A DNA stretch of 64,000 bases from Paenibacillus sp. JJ-223 (GTDB lineage Bacteria > Bacillota > Bacilli > Paenibacillales > Paenibacillaceae), in contig NZ_CAKMMP010000001.1 of NCBI RefSeq assembly GCF_927798175.1, positions 372,001-436,000 of the forward strand. Reading direction: 5' to 3'. The position numbers and the translations under genes are program-made. This document shows positions 33,471 through 42,663 of this stretch, piece by piece. Position 1 is the first letter of the stretch. Every line of letters begins with the position of its first letter. A model generated the notes under the pieces. The model saw only the letters and a program-made list of their open reading frames with translations. It was not told the origin of the DNA and did not search any database.

Positions 33471-34244
33471 ATTAACAAGAAACATATTTTGCTGTTAGCG
33501 TCATCGGTTTTATTGTTTGGATTGCTGGTTGCTTGTACAGCTCAACAAGATGCTGGGACGGCCGTTCCTGACAATACTGGGAATCCGGAAAGCACTCAAA
33601 ATAATTCCAACCATTCAATCGCTGAAAAGCAAAATTCTTCCCGAGATATAGCGAGTACATACCCTAAAACAGATCTCACCGATTCAATGACCATTGATTC
33701 AGTTCATGAAGATCCATCGATTCGTGCCGAACAAAAAACAGATCAGGGAACACTCCTTATGATTGCTAATGGTAAAGAAGAACGAGGGCACTTAAACGTA
33801 TCGAGCACTCAGGGGCAAGAGGGGGATTTGACCTTTCAGAGTAATTACTCTATCGTCTACAAATACGATGGTCAGAATAAAGTTTTATTAGATCTTCCGG
33901 CATATTTATTTGTCCGGCCATCTGACCAAAACATAACCTTTGAAAAGGTTGGTTTTAAAGATGCTGAAGTTTTTGTCCTCACCCCGCAATATCAAACTGG
34001 GCATGGATTGGAAGGGTTTGTGTTCGCGATCGATAAACAAAATGGTGAGGCATTTCCATTGGAGATTGTAAAAAAGGATCACGTTTCTAAAACCCTTCTC
34101 TACTCTGAAACTGCACCCACACTACGTATTGAAGATGAGGGTTTGGTTATTCATCCGCCTGTTGGTGCAGGTACCCCGGAGGAAGATATGAAAGACGTAA
34201 TTTACAAGTTAGATCTGAGTCGAAAGCAGTTAATTGCCGAATAA
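33471..34244 (+). CDS. Lipoprotein of unknown function, probably with an ATT start
   Basis: The frame opens after a TGA at 33459-33461 and contains no ATG or GTG at its head. From the ATT at 33471 it reads (M)NKKHILLLASSVLLFGLLVAC, an ideal lipoprotein signal with lipobox LVAC, 6 nt after GTGAGAG. From the first TTG (33489) the positively charged n-region would be lost. The mature part is an acidic low-complexity linker then a beta-rich domain (LDLPAYLFVRPSDQNITFEK). It is 257 aa from the ATT. A point mutation of an original ATG is possible. Unknown role. Confidence 0.65.
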   Translation: MNKKHILLLASSVLLFGLLVACTAQQDAGTAVPDNTGNPESTQNNSNHSIAEKQNSSRDIASTYPKTDLTDSMTIDSVHEDPSIRAEQKTDQGTLLMIANGKEERGHLNVSSTQGQEGDLTFQSNYSIVYKYDGQNKVLLDLPAYLFVRPSDQNITFEKVGFKDAEVFVLTPQYQTGHGLEGFVFAIDKQNGEAFPLEIVKKDHVSKTLLYSETAPTLRIEDEGLVIHPPVGAGTPEEDMKDVIYKLDLSRKQLIAE

Positions 34245-34431
34245 AATTCTTTAACTATAAAGCGAAATATGGTGCTGCACTCGTAGTGGCCTGGTGGGAT
34301 TTATTATTGCGGTTATATAGATCCAAAATATACAAAATATTATGTAACTTTTCCTTGGAGTCAGGCGTTTAATAGTATGACTTTCGAAAGAATGAAATTT
34401 GCATGTGAGCAGAAGGAGCCGAAGACAAGAA

Positions 34432-36741
34432 ATGAATCTGAAAAAGAACATGTCCATTTTTACCGCTTTAGCTGTTATTCAAGCATTTGCAGTTGGTTCG
34501 GTGAATGCGCAATCGGTGGGTCAAGCCGACGTTGAAGCTTTGCAGTCCGCCAACGTAGAATCGGTGGAGGTCATAAAGCAAGAGCAGCCGCTTGCCGAGA
34601 GTGAAGTGGTGACAAAAAGCAGCAACGCATCCTCCAGTGCTCCATCTACTGAGAAAGGAACGGAAGCTTCCACACTAACAGACACGGGGACTACGCCTGC
34701 AACCAATACGACCCCGACTGCCACTGGCGAAGAGACAACGACGAACAAACCCGGGGAGAGTTCCACAGGGCAGGAAGGAGCTGCGGAAGCTTCAAAGGAT
34801 GACGACACGAAAGCGCCCCCTGCTCAAGTCGAGCAGCCTGCTACAAATGGAACGGCTGCTGGAACATCGGGCGGAGATCTGACTTTGTACATGAATAGCA
34901 ACAAAATGGAGCAGGACGGGAAAACGTATCTTGCTGGCCAGCCGATGACTGTAAAAAACGGTGTATCCTATGTTGCCATTCGTGCACTGGTGGATCGTGT
35001 GGGATATGGAGTCAAATACGACAGCAAAACGAAGGAAACGATCATCATCAGTGGTGATAACGAGCTCCGATTCAAAACCAACAGCAAGGTCTATACCGTG
35101 AATGGCGAGTCCAGAACGATGAAAGGCCCTGCTTACCAGCAAAAAAATACGTTCATGGTGCCGTTAACTTCGATTACCCAAGCTCTGAACATCACTTACA
35201 AAGTGAATCAGTCGGCTAAAACGGTTGTGCTGAATCTAAATACGAAACCAGTTGCAAGTTTTACGATTTCCCAAAAGGAAATTGTTGCGGGCGATCAGGT
35301 GGACTATGTAACTTCTTATCGTTCTCCAAATGGACTGAAGATCGTTGATGAACGCTGGACAGGTCGTCAGGAATCGTTTGATCAGGCGGGTACATATACG
35401 ATTTCATATCAGGTTCAGGATTCCAACGGCCAATGGAGCGATCCCTACTCGATGACGATTGAAGTTCTGAAGCCTAATCTTCCTCCAGTAGCCATGTTCA
35501 CGACGGACAAGGAACAGTACAAGATGGGTGAAAAAATCACGTATATCGACCAAAGCACGGATGATGAAAATGCTATCAACGAAGTGGAATGGGAGAACAA
35601 CTCATTAGCATTCTTTGTTCCGGGTCCCAAAACGGTGACCATTACCGTTACGGACAAACACGGTGCAACCGACACGTACAGCAAAGTCATCACCATAACC
35701 GATGAGACGTTGTATACTCAATCAGATTTCAATTTACTCTTCACCCCGGTCGGACAGAAATTTGCCTTCAACGGCGGGGAAGTGCATTCTATGGAAAAAG
35801 TGCCTTATACGTACACCGATGAGCCAAGCCTGCTGATCCGCAGCAACAGCCCGGAAACGGTGAATACGGAAGGCATAGTATATAAAGAATCATCTACGGG
35901 GCAGACCCGTTTCATGATTCACCATGTGAACAATACAGGCAAAAGAGTAAAAATGTATGTTATCGCAACGAATAACAATCCATATCCGGCAGTATTCGAA
36001 CAACAAAATATGGGCTTTGCGGGACCTACTCCATATGCTACCGTAGCCGGGAAATTGTCTATCGATAAATGGTTCAAGTCGATTCAGACTGGGTCCGATC
36101 AAAAGAAAGAGTATATTCAACCTGGAGAAAGCAAACTGATTTTGACCGAGCTCAATAAAACTCCGATGAAACAAGGACAAGTGATCTCACTTTATTCGGA
36201 CGCATTCAGCGATTATCCACTGGACTATAACGTGATCATGGTCGAAGAAAATAAAGATCCGTTCGAAGCCCTGCCGATGCTGCCTGTGCTTGATCGTGAC
36301 GGCGTGCACAACCGCGGAACGTACCCGAATGCTACTCGCATCATCACGTACGATCAGCCATTGGGAGACAAACCAGCCCGCCTGCCGCTCGGCGATAATG
36401 CGAGCGATCCGAATCTGGTCGGAAAAGATCCAATGGCCTACATAGACGCATCCAATGCGGGCAACTTTGGCGTATTGTACAAAATCACATTGAACAATGT
36501 CGCTCCGCGTACGCTGATCTCTTTTAACCCTCGCGGAGGAAAATATTTTGGAGTAGCTCTTGTGAACGGACAGGTTGTGCAGATTGCTGAAAACAGCACT
36601 TCCGTCAACACGTCGAGTGAACAAAGCGTTCTCTACCGCACAGGATCCTCTGGAGAAAGCGTAACGATTCTGTTCTCTGCCGCGCCAGGAAGCAACCTGC
36701 CGGTCAATCTGCTCTTTACGCCACTCCCGATGGAGAAGTAA
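34432..36741 (+). CDS. Secreted stalk-domain protein with PKD-like domains
   Basis: This 769-aa exported protein starts at ATG 34432, giving a clean signal peptide (cleavage near VNAQS). Residues ~30-150 are a Ser/Thr/Pro/Glu-rich low-complexity region. A copper-amine-oxidase N-terminal-like 'stalk' domain follows (about 155-275; GVSYVAIRALVDRVGYGVKYD and NTFMVPLTSITQAL), then two PKD-like beta domains (about 280-440; RWTGRQESFDQAGTYTISYQ, FVPGPKTVTITVTD). The last ~330 residues form a beta-rich region with no family I recognise. No catalytic motif is visible. It is probably an envelope-associated adhesive or structural protein. A strong terminator follows. Confidence 0.75.
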   Translation: MNLKKNMSIFTALAVIQAFAVGSVNAQSVGQADVEALQSANVESVEVIKQEQPLAESEVVTKSSNASSSAPSTEKGTEASTLTDTGTTPATNTTPTATGEETTTNKPGESSTGQEGAAEASKDDDTKAPPAQVEQPATNGTAAGTSGGDLTLYMNSNKMEQDGKTYLAGQPMTVKNGVSYVAIRALVDRVGYGVKYDSKTKETIIISGDNELRFKTNSKVYTVNGESRTMKGPAYQQKNTFMVPLTSITQALNITYKVNQSAKTVVLNLNTKPVASFTISQKEIVAGDQVDYVTSYRSPNGLKIVDERWTGRQESFDQAGTYTISYQVQDSNGQWSDPYSMTIEVLKPNLPPVAMFTTDKEQYKMGEKITYIDQSTDDENAINEVEWENNSLAFFVPGPKTVTITVTDKHGATDTYSKVITITDETLYTQSDFNLLFTPVGQKFAFNGGEVHSMEKVPYTYTDEPSLLIRSNSPETVNTEGIVYKESSTGQTRFMIHHVNNTGKRVKMYVIATNNNPYPAVFEQQNMGFAGPTPYATVAGKLSIDKWFKSIQTGSDQKKEYIQPGESKLILTELNKTPMKQGQVISLYSDAFSDYPLDYNVIMVEENKDPFEALPMLPVLDRDGVHNRGTYPNATRIITYDQPLGDKPARLPLGDNASDPNLVGKDPMAYIDASNAGNFGVLYKITLNNVAPRTLISFNPRGGKYFGVALVNGQVVQIAENSTSVNTSSEQSVLYRTGSSGESVTILFSAAPGSNLPVNLLFTPLPMEK

Positions 36742-36808
36742 TGTAGTTCTCCTATAAGCTTGAACGGAAACTGGTGGTTTCGGTCAACATGATTTCATTC
36801 TAAACATG

Positions 36809-36845
36809 CTAAAACCTCTCCCAACAACACAGGGAGAGGTTTTAG
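36809..36845. terminator. Perfect 14-bp hairpin terminator
   Basis: CTAAAACCTCTCCC and GGGAGAGGTTTTAG pair perfectly around a 9-nt loop, with T-rich flanks, after the stalk-domain gene. Confidence 0.85.
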
Positions 36846-36995
36846 ATGTAAGAATTTAAAAGTGCTTTATCGTTGAAGGCGAGAAGACTCCCTCCTCAAA
36901 AGCGTCAGCTTTAGGTGGGGGATGAATCGCCATTTTTTTCTATTCGGAACCGAACATATGTGCTATGATAATTGCAAGGAACGGAGGTGCATGGC

Positions 36996-38189
36996 ATGTT
37001 CTTCCATAAAGCATACAAGTATCGGATCTACCCCAATCGTACACAGCAGCAGTGGATTCATCAGATGTTTGGATGTTGCCGGTTTGTGTTCAACCATTTT
37101 CTGGGGCAATGGAAGGATACGTTTGACGCCACGGGCAAGGGCTTGTCGTACCATGCTTGTGCCACGCAGCTCCCAGATCTAAAGCAAGAACATCCTTGGT
37201 TGAAAAAAACGGATAGTATCGCTCTACAATCGGCTGTTCGGCATGTAGCCGATAGCTTTGATCGTTTTTTCAAGAAGCAGACGCAGGCTCCGCGTTTCAA
37301 AAATCGTAAACATCCGGTGCAAAGCTACACTACTCGATATACGAATGGAAATATCGCTGTGAATGGGAGGAAGCTGAAGCTCCCCAAGCTGGGGTGGCTG
37401 CGTTTTGCAAACTCCCGCCCCTGTGAAGGACGCATTCTCTCGGCTACGGTACGGCGAAATGCCGCGGGGAAATATTTTGTTTCGCTCGTCTGTGAAGTGG
37501 AAATGAAGCCCTTGCGGGATAACGATAAGTCGGTAGGGATCGATCTGGGACTTAAAACGTTTGCGGTATCCTCCGAGGGTATGCGGGATACTCATCCGAA
37601 AGCCTTCAGCCGGTACGAAAAGAAGTTGGCATGCTGGCAACGGAGATTGGCCCGACGTACGAAAGACGGTACCAATTGGCAAAAAGCCAAACGGAAGGTC
37701 GCCCTGATCCACGAGAGAATGGTGAATATCCGCCATGACTTTTTGCACAAGCTGTCCACCAAGCTGATTCGTGAAAACCAAACGATCAGTATCGAGGACT
37801 TAAAAGTTTCAAACATGCTTAAGAATCACAAGCTGGCCAAATGGATCGCCGATGCATCCTGGAGTGAGTTCAGAAGGCAGCTCACGTATAAAGCGGAATG
37901 GTACGGGCGCACCCTCAAGATTGCGGATACGTTCGCTCCGACAAGTCAAACCTGCCATGTATGCGGAGCACTACACCGAGGGGTTAAAGATCTTTCGGTA
38001 CGGCAATGGGTGTGCTCATCCTGCCAGACCCTCCATGATCGGGATGTCAATGCAGCCCGAAACATTAAGGATGTTGCCATATCGATCGTCATATCGCCCG
38101 AGAACTGTGGGAACCACAGGGATCGCTTGGTCCACTTCGAACCAAGAGGTTCGATGACCCAAGAATCCCCCACTTCAAGCGAAGGCTAA
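36996..38189 (+). CDS. tnpB: TnpB, RNA-guided nuclease of an IS605-type element
   Basis: This 397-aa protein starts at ATG 36996, 8 nt after GGAGG. It has the TnpB opening ([19 protein letters not shown]), a RuvC-like nuclease with Asp in GIDLGLKTF (about 182), Glu in [11 protein letters not shown] (about 267) and Asp in [11 protein letters not shown] (about 348), and a zinc finger CHVC...CSSC between the last two. All three acidic residues are present, so it may be active. TnpB cuts DNA next to its target pentamer, guided by the omega RNA from the element's right end, which helps the element persist. Confidence 0.93.
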   Translation: MFFHKAYKYRIYPNRTQQQWIHQMFGCCRFVFNHFLGQWKDTFDATGKGLSYHACATQLPDLKQEHPWLKKTDSIALQSAVRHVADSFDRFFKKQTQAPRFKNRKHPVQSYTTRYTNGNIAVNGRKLKLPKLGWLRFANSRPCEGRILSATVRRNAAGKYFVSLVCEVEMKPLRDNDKSVGIDLGLKTFAVSSEGMRDTHPKAFSRYEKKLACWQRRLARRTKDGTNWQKAKRKVALIHERMVNIRHDFLHKLSTKLIRENQTISIEDLKVSNMLKNHKLAKWIADASWSEFRRQLTYKAEWYGRTLKIADTFAPTSQTCHVCGALHRGVKDLSVRQWVCSSCQTLHDRDVNAARNIKDVAISIVISPENCGNHRDRLVHFEPRGSMTQESPTSSEG

Positions 38190-38206
38190 GTGGTGGGAGT
38201 GTTCAA
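38090..38206 (+). ncRNA. Predicted omega RNA (guide scaffold) overlapping the tnpB 3' end
   Basis: In tnpB elements the guide RNA scaffold spans the 3' end of the gene to the right end. Here that stretch is rich in hairpins (e.g. CTGTGGGAACCACAG from 38104; the CCCCCACTT/AAGTGGTGGG stem), and the guide would begin at 38207. The 5' end is a guess. Confidence 0.5.
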
Positions 38207-38221
38207 TGAACGATGGTCCTT

Positions 38222-38776
38222 CTAATCGTTAAACTCAACAAATACATGCATATATCGATCGACCCCTGGGATCCCCGTCGTTTGTTTGATATCCAAAAAT
38301 TCAAGTTTCTCTGCCCAGTCCAGTCTTTCTTGATCCGAATCATCGGCATATTCTTCAAAGATGTACGCTAAGACAAATGCATTAATAGTCGAGACTCCAT
38401 CGTTCAATTGTACCCAATCTTCAGGGAGAACGACTTGGTTCTCACTCGCCGTGATTTCCTTTCCAGAGAAATTAAGAATGAGTTCTTGTCCTCGATTTAT
38501 AATTTTAGTTATTTTGTTCTTTCCATCCCACATCATCTTTGCTCCAGATGCTTTAAAGACATCCTTTACTGGAATTTGAATGGAGTTATAGGTCGTGGTG
38601 GTTAACTTACCGCTTTTCGAGACATTTAATACGGATTTTTTTATTGAAGGACTATACATGTACGCCGCGCGCTCTTTAAAAGAGAGGTCATTTAAAGAGG
38701 GGTCCTTAGCAGATGCGATGGACGCTGCACCGACAACTAAGGTTAACATCAACAACAGAGAAATTAGTCGCTTCAT
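38222..38776 (-). CDS. Secreted small stalk-domain-like protein
   Basis: This is a 184-aa protein with the start at ATG 38776, 7 nt after AGGAGG. A signal peptide ends at about residue 24 (ASIASA|KD). The middle (VKDVFKASGAKMMWDGKNKI...; GKEITASENQVVLPEDWVQL) resembles copper-amine-oxidase N-terminal stalk domains, as in the larger protein at 34432. The C-terminal ~50 residues are acidic. Function unknown, probably at the envelope. Divergent from the small gene at 38856. Confidence 0.7.
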   Translation of the reverse strand: MKRLISLLLMLTLVVGAASIASAKDPSLNDLSFKERAAYMYSPSIKKSVLNVSKSGKLTTTTYNSIQIPVKDVFKASGAKMMWDGKNKITKIINRGQELILNFSGKEITASENQVVLPEDWVQLNDGVSTINAFVLAYIFEEYADDSDQERLDWAEKLEFLDIKQTTGIPGVDRYMHVFVEFND

Positions 38777-38855
38777 CTTGATTCCTCCTAAAATAATATT
38801 GTTCATTCGAATTATAAACGCTATAAGCCATACAAATGTTGGGAGTGACCATTAT

Positions 38856-39119
38856 ATGACCAAATACAATAAAAGCTGCGAAGACACGTATATAAAATTG
38901 TGGGAAGATATTCGAGAATTAGATGAAAAGGAAATCGTAAAAATAGTAGAAAGTATTAAGAGGCAAACCCATTCAAAGTTAAAACGTGAGGAGAAGTATA
39001 GGGAATTCAAAAATTATCTAAAAACCCCTTTACCCTATATCGCAGTGATCATGGGCATCACGATTCCTTCAGCTATATTGGTTATTTTTCTTTGGACATC
39101 GTTAAAACTAGAGTACTAG
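38856..39119 (+). CDS. Small tail-anchored-like membrane protein (87 aa)
   Basis: The start ATG follows GGGAGTG at an acceptable distance. The first ~60 residues are charged and helical (LWEDIRELDEKEIVKIVESI), followed by one strong membrane helix (about 61-82) near the C-terminus. No family is recognised. Confidence 0.6.
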   Translation: MTKYNKSCEDTYIKLWEDIRELDEKEIVKIVESIKRQTHSKLKREEKYREFKNYLKTPLPYIAVIMGITIPSAILVIFLWTSLKLEY

Positions 39120-39199
39120 TTAGCGAGCCGTCGATGGAGAACAGGAACATCCGGAGATGATGAAGCACTTTACGAATAAAGAATGGGAGGGATGGGATC

Positions 39200-39712
39200 T
39201 TGAAAAAGCTTACCGCTATGCTTGGATTGTTTGCATTATTAATCGCTTGTCAAGATAAAACAACCCGTGAACAGGCACAGAAGCCAACGATTCCAGTAAC
39301 GGAAAGTGTGACTGAAGAGGAAAACAAGCAAAAGGAAGAAGAACTAACAAAAGCCAAGGAAGCTGAAGACATCCCGCCGGTTTACCTTGATGAAACGAAT
39401 TATACAGGGGACGAGCTGGAGATCGTCAAATTAATGAATGCCCGCCTGCGTTATATATGGGAAGAGGATGAAAAGGGGTATATGAGCCTTATTGATCCTC
39501 AAGCGCCAATATCGGGTATGGGAACACTCAAAGTTCGGAAGGTTACCTCCATGAGTGACATTACCATACAAGAACAAAAGAAGCTTTATCAGGCAGTTGT
39601 AATGGTTACTGAGCTGAAGGAGAACGACGAAGAATACAGCAGCACCATGGTTTTTTGGAAAAAGAAAGAAGAGGGAGATTCAGCTCAATGGGTTATTGCA
39701 GATATTGATTAA
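39200..39712 (+). CDS. Lipoprotein of unknown function (170 aa)
   Basis: TTG start 9 nt after GGGAGG. The signal MKKLTAMLGLFALLIAC ends in a lipobox-like LIAC. A Glu/Lys-rich linker (EEENKQKEEELTKAKEAED) leads to a compact domain (MNARLRYIWEEDEKGYMSLI...VFWKKKEEG...WVIADID) of NTF2-like appearance. It is probably on the outer face of the membrane; role unknown. Confidence 0.7.
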   Translation: MKKLTAMLGLFALLIACQDKTTREQAQKPTIPVTESVTEEENKQKEEELTKAKEAEDIPPVYLDETNYTGDELEIVKLMNARLRYIWEEDEKGYMSLIDPQAPISGMGTLKVRKVTSMSDITIQEQKKLYQAVVMVTELKENDEEYSSTMVFWKKKEEGDSAQWVIADID

Positions 39713-39823
39713 GATCCAGAAAATATACAATGGATCTGGATGAAGCAATCCGCTCCATACAGCGATTGCTCACTACGACATTGAACAGATGATTTAATTT
39801 TGCAAACATAAGGAGATAAAACT

Positions 39824-40270
39824 ATGAACAAACTACTAAGAATGGACAATGTTGGGATCGTTGTAGAATCCCTTGATGACGCCATTTCTTTCTTCGAGGA
39901 GATTGGCTTGAAGCTCGAAGGGCGAGCTACTGTCGAAGGTGAATGGGCTGGTCGGGTAACCGGGCTGGGTTCACAGTGTGTAGAGATTGCCATGATGGTT
40001 ACCCCAGATGGTCACAGCCGACTTGAACTTTCGCGATTTCTCACCCCGCCTACGATATCAGATCACCGAACTGCTCCTGTAAATGCCCTCGGTTATCTAC
40101 GCGTCATGTTCACCGTTGAGGATATTGACGAACTGGTTTCCAGACTCACTAAGCATGGTGCTCATCTCGTTGGCGAAGTGGTTCAGTACGAGAACTCGTA
40201 TCGGCTCTGCTACATTCGTGGGAAAGAAGGACTTTTAATCGGTTTGGCGGAACAACTCGGTAATAAATAA
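39824..40270 (+). CDS. VOC (glyoxalase-fold) protein
   Basis: This 148-aa protein begins LRMDNVGIVVESLDDAISFFEEIGL, the VOC first module, and has a second module with VMFTVEDIDELVSRLTKHGA and an acidic metal-ligand region near the end (KEGLLIGLAEQLG). AAGGAG precedes the ATG by 9 nt. The substrate is not evident. It stands alone; no clear terminator in the 230 bases after it. Confidence 0.85.
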   Translation: MNKLLRMDNVGIVVESLDDAISFFEEIGLKLEGRATVEGEWAGRVTGLGSQCVEIAMMVTPDGHSRLELSRFLTPPTISDHRTAPVNALGYLRVMFTVEDIDELVSRLTKHGAHLVGEVVQYENSYRLCYIRGKEGLLIGLAEQLGNK

Positions 40271-40498
40271 GTGACGGAAAACCGCTCTGCCAATGTAAAC
40301 AGTAAGAGGCAAAAGTGTACTTCGTTTTACAAGAAGGAACGTTTCCAAAACAATCTCGGCGACCTCCAGCCGATTGAATTTCGGAAGAGAGTCGCCGCTT
40401 TATAAAAATCCTCTTTTTTGTCTATTTGACGGGGCTACAGCCAAGCAAATTTTGCTTGTGATCTGTTATTTCAAGAAACCTGATTTTATTCATTCCAT

Positions 40499-42553
40499 TT
40501 ATTTTAGATGGATTTTGAAGACATCTCCGGCTTCACCGCCAAAAACGATAAAACCACCTTTTGGAAGCTGTGTTGTTTGTTGATGGGTTGCCACGGAAAA
40601 GTGAACTACTTCCCCTTTGGCGTTATATACGGCATAACCTCCGCGATCCGGAGAATCCACCGTTAACGATTTGTTCGCCGAGCGGGCGTCAATCGCATAC
40701 CATCGGGCTTGACCGTTTGCCGGAATGGTAGTGATTCCTGTTTTCCCGGCGAAGATCGGAGCGATGGCATCCTCTGCAATATATTCCTGCCCATCCTGAA
40801 TCAAAATCTCGGTATCACCCTTCGTGTAGAGCTGCAGATCGAAGGCATCTCTTCCGTTCATCACAGGAATCTGGGCGACATTCTCTGCATAGTTCGGATC
40901 AACCACTCGTGTGCCGTTGGCGTAGCCGTTCTCTGCATCAACGGTCAGGTTCTTGATCAGCATCGAAGGAAGCAGATAGAAGATCGACGTTATTTTTTCA
41001 TCCAGTGCGTAATATTTCGAACCGTTGCGAGCAGCCCACTTTTCTTTCGTTGCTGTATCCAGCGCTTGATGCTCCAATTTCTGATAATCATAAGTATTCA
41101 TCACTGTTTGTCCCAGACCGGATAACGTTATATTTGCCAGCACTTTAACGTACACCTTGTCGTTGCTTTCTTTCTCGAAACTAATCTTTACACTTCCATC
41201 GGGACTCGTAAATTGTCCTTCACCTGTGTACACATAAATTTGCTCCGGGATGAGTCCTCCTTGTAAGGCAGGCAGTTTGATCTCGCCATTTTGGATGTTT
41301 ATGTCCAGCGTTGTACCTACCGTACCATATAGACCGGAATATGCAGTCAACTCCGCCGGCATGTTCACTTTCACGGGTGGTGGGAATGTTTGATCCGGCT
41401 GAATCTCATCAATGATGTCTTGATCCTCCAGTACCTCGAGCAGAACTTTGCTGGCAAACATCTGGTTGTAGATGGAAGATCCGCCTGAGGACAGAACAGC
41501 CATCGAAATATCATGTTCAGGGATCGTGATTAACGATGCATGATACATCATGGTGTCTCCACCTTTAGTGAGTGCAGTAATGCCGTAATCGCTGAACGGT
41601 GCCAGATCAACAGCATCCCAGCCAAGACCGTAGTTGAACGTATTTCTCTCTTCAGACACCCAGATTCCTTGACGATATTCATGATTTTGCATGGACTCTG
41701 CCGCGGATTCGGACAGAATGTCCGGTCTGTTCCCCATCAATACTTCTGCAAACCGGGTTAATTCTTCTGCAGTCGAGTAGATTCCACCTGTGCCGAGGAT
41801 ATTGGCATTTTCGGCAGGCAGTTTAGTTTCAATCGTTGGCCAATACGTCTCGGATAAACGGTCTCTGTCGAATGAATCCAGCGGTGTCTTGGTCGATTCC
41901 AACTGCAGCGGATTGCTGATGAATTTGGCAATATATTCGCTGTAGCTTAACCCGCTCACCCGTTCAACCAATATTTCAAGCAGCTGGAAACCGTCATTGC
42001 AATAAACGGAATACGCTCCCGGGTCTGACTTTAGTTGTTCCGTCTTGAGTTTGAGCAGTAATTCATCATGATTCATGGTGTCATTATCATCAAACAACAT
42101 GCTGTTTCCATAGTGCGTGCCGTACAGACCGGAAGAATGATTCATCAGCATGCGCGGCGTGATTTGGGTATAGCGAGAATCGGCCATCTCGAAGTCTTTA
42201 ATATACGTCGTAAGAGGCTGGTCCAGATCGACTTTGCCGGAATCGACAAGCATCATGGCAGCGGCCGTGACGTACATTTTGCTCACCGAGCCGATTCCGA
42301 ACATGCTCTCTTTGTCCACGGGGATCTGTGATGCCTTGTCGTGAAGCCCCGCGCCATCTGACAAAATGATCTTTCCTTCATCCATAATGGCATATTGCAG
42401 ACTTGTGACACCGTAATTTTGCAGCAAATCCGTAGCGATTCTGTTGGCAGCCACCTCAACGGTCGCGTTTGGGTTCGTCTTGGCCATGACGCCCGTCATT
42501 GGTGTGATCACAAGCACCGCCGTGCATAATATACTGATCAGTTTCTTCATCAT
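40499..42553 (-). CDS. Secreted serine hydrolase, class C beta-lactamase/DD-peptidase fold
   Basis: This 684-aa exported protein starts at ATG 42553, shortly after GGGAGG; the next ATG (42550) is as likely. The signal peptide ends near MTGVMAK. The catalytic domain (about 35-370) has SVSK (Ser and Lys of the SxxK motif) in FGIGSVSKMYVTAA, the Tyr-x-Asn equivalent in YSVYCNDGF, and KGGDTMMYH in place of the KTG box. The ~300-residue C-terminal part is beta-rich with two lobes and unknown function. Such proteins act on peptidoglycan peptides, D-amino-acid peptides or esters; which is not clear here. The LytTR/GHKL pair starts just upstream in the same direction but with its own stop ~110 nt away. 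Confidence 0.87.
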   Translation of the reverse strand: MMKKLISILCTAVLVITPMTGVMAKTNPNATVEVAANRIATDLLQNYGVTSLQYAIMDEGKIILSDGAGLHDKASQIPVDKESMFGIGSVSKMYVTAAAMMLVDSGKVDLDQPLTTYIKDFEMADSRYTQITPRMLMNHSSGLYGTHYGNSMLFDDNDTMNHDELLLKLKTEQLKSDPGAYSVYCNDGFQLLEILVERVSGLSYSEYIAKFISNPLQLESTKTPLDSFDRDRLSETYWPTIETKLPAENANILGTGGIYSTAEELTRFAEVLMGNRPDILSESAAESMQNHEYRQGIWVSEERNTFNYGLGWDAVDLAPFSDYGITALTKGGDTMMYHASLITIPEHDISMAVLSSGGSSIYNQMFASKVLLEVLEDQDIIDEIQPDQTFPPPVKVNMPAELTAYSGLYGTVGTTLDINIQNGEIKLPALQGGLIPEQIYVYTGEGQFTSPDGSVKISFEKESNDKVYVKVLANITLSGLGQTVMNTYDYQKLEHQALDTATKEKWAARNGSKYYALDEKITSIFYLLPSMLIKNLTVDAENGYANGTRVVDPNYAENVAQIPVMNGRDAFDLQLYTKGDTEILIQDGQEYIAEDAIAPIFAGKTGITTIPANGQARWYAIDARSANKSLTVDSPDRGGYAVYNAKGEVVHFSVATHQQTTQLPKGGFIVFGGEAGDVFKIHLK

Positions 42554-42663
42554 AACATCCTCCCTCAAGTGCTTTTTGTATGATAGATTCATCATATCCG
42601 GAAGGAGGTACACCGTGCGCTAACGAACCCTGAATGGAAAAAAACCATCCTTGAACGGCATGT

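Larger units (their letters stand above)
36871..38206 (+). mobile_element. IS200/IS605-group element carrying only tnpB
   Basis: The element contains a tnpB gene and no tnpA, so it cannot move alone. The left end shows a hairpin-forming stretch (CTCCCTCCTCAAAAGC pairing with GCTTTAGGTGGGGG) preceded by TTTAT (36866-36870), a plausible target/TAM pentamer. The right end has a CCCCCACTT / AAGTGGTGGG hairpin (38168-38197) followed by TTCAA (38202-38206), like a right-end cleavage site. There are no terminal inverted repeats, as expected. The exact ends are estimates. Confidence 0.65.

Noticed and set aside
39710..39745. ATCCAG/CTGGAT hairpin after the lipoprotein gene
   Set aside because: The stem is only six base pairs with a long loop and no T-run.
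40440..40470. Palindrome CAAGCAAATTTTGCTTG as terminator
   Set aside because: The two arms leave almost no loop and no T-run follows, so it is more likely chance or a protein-binding site.
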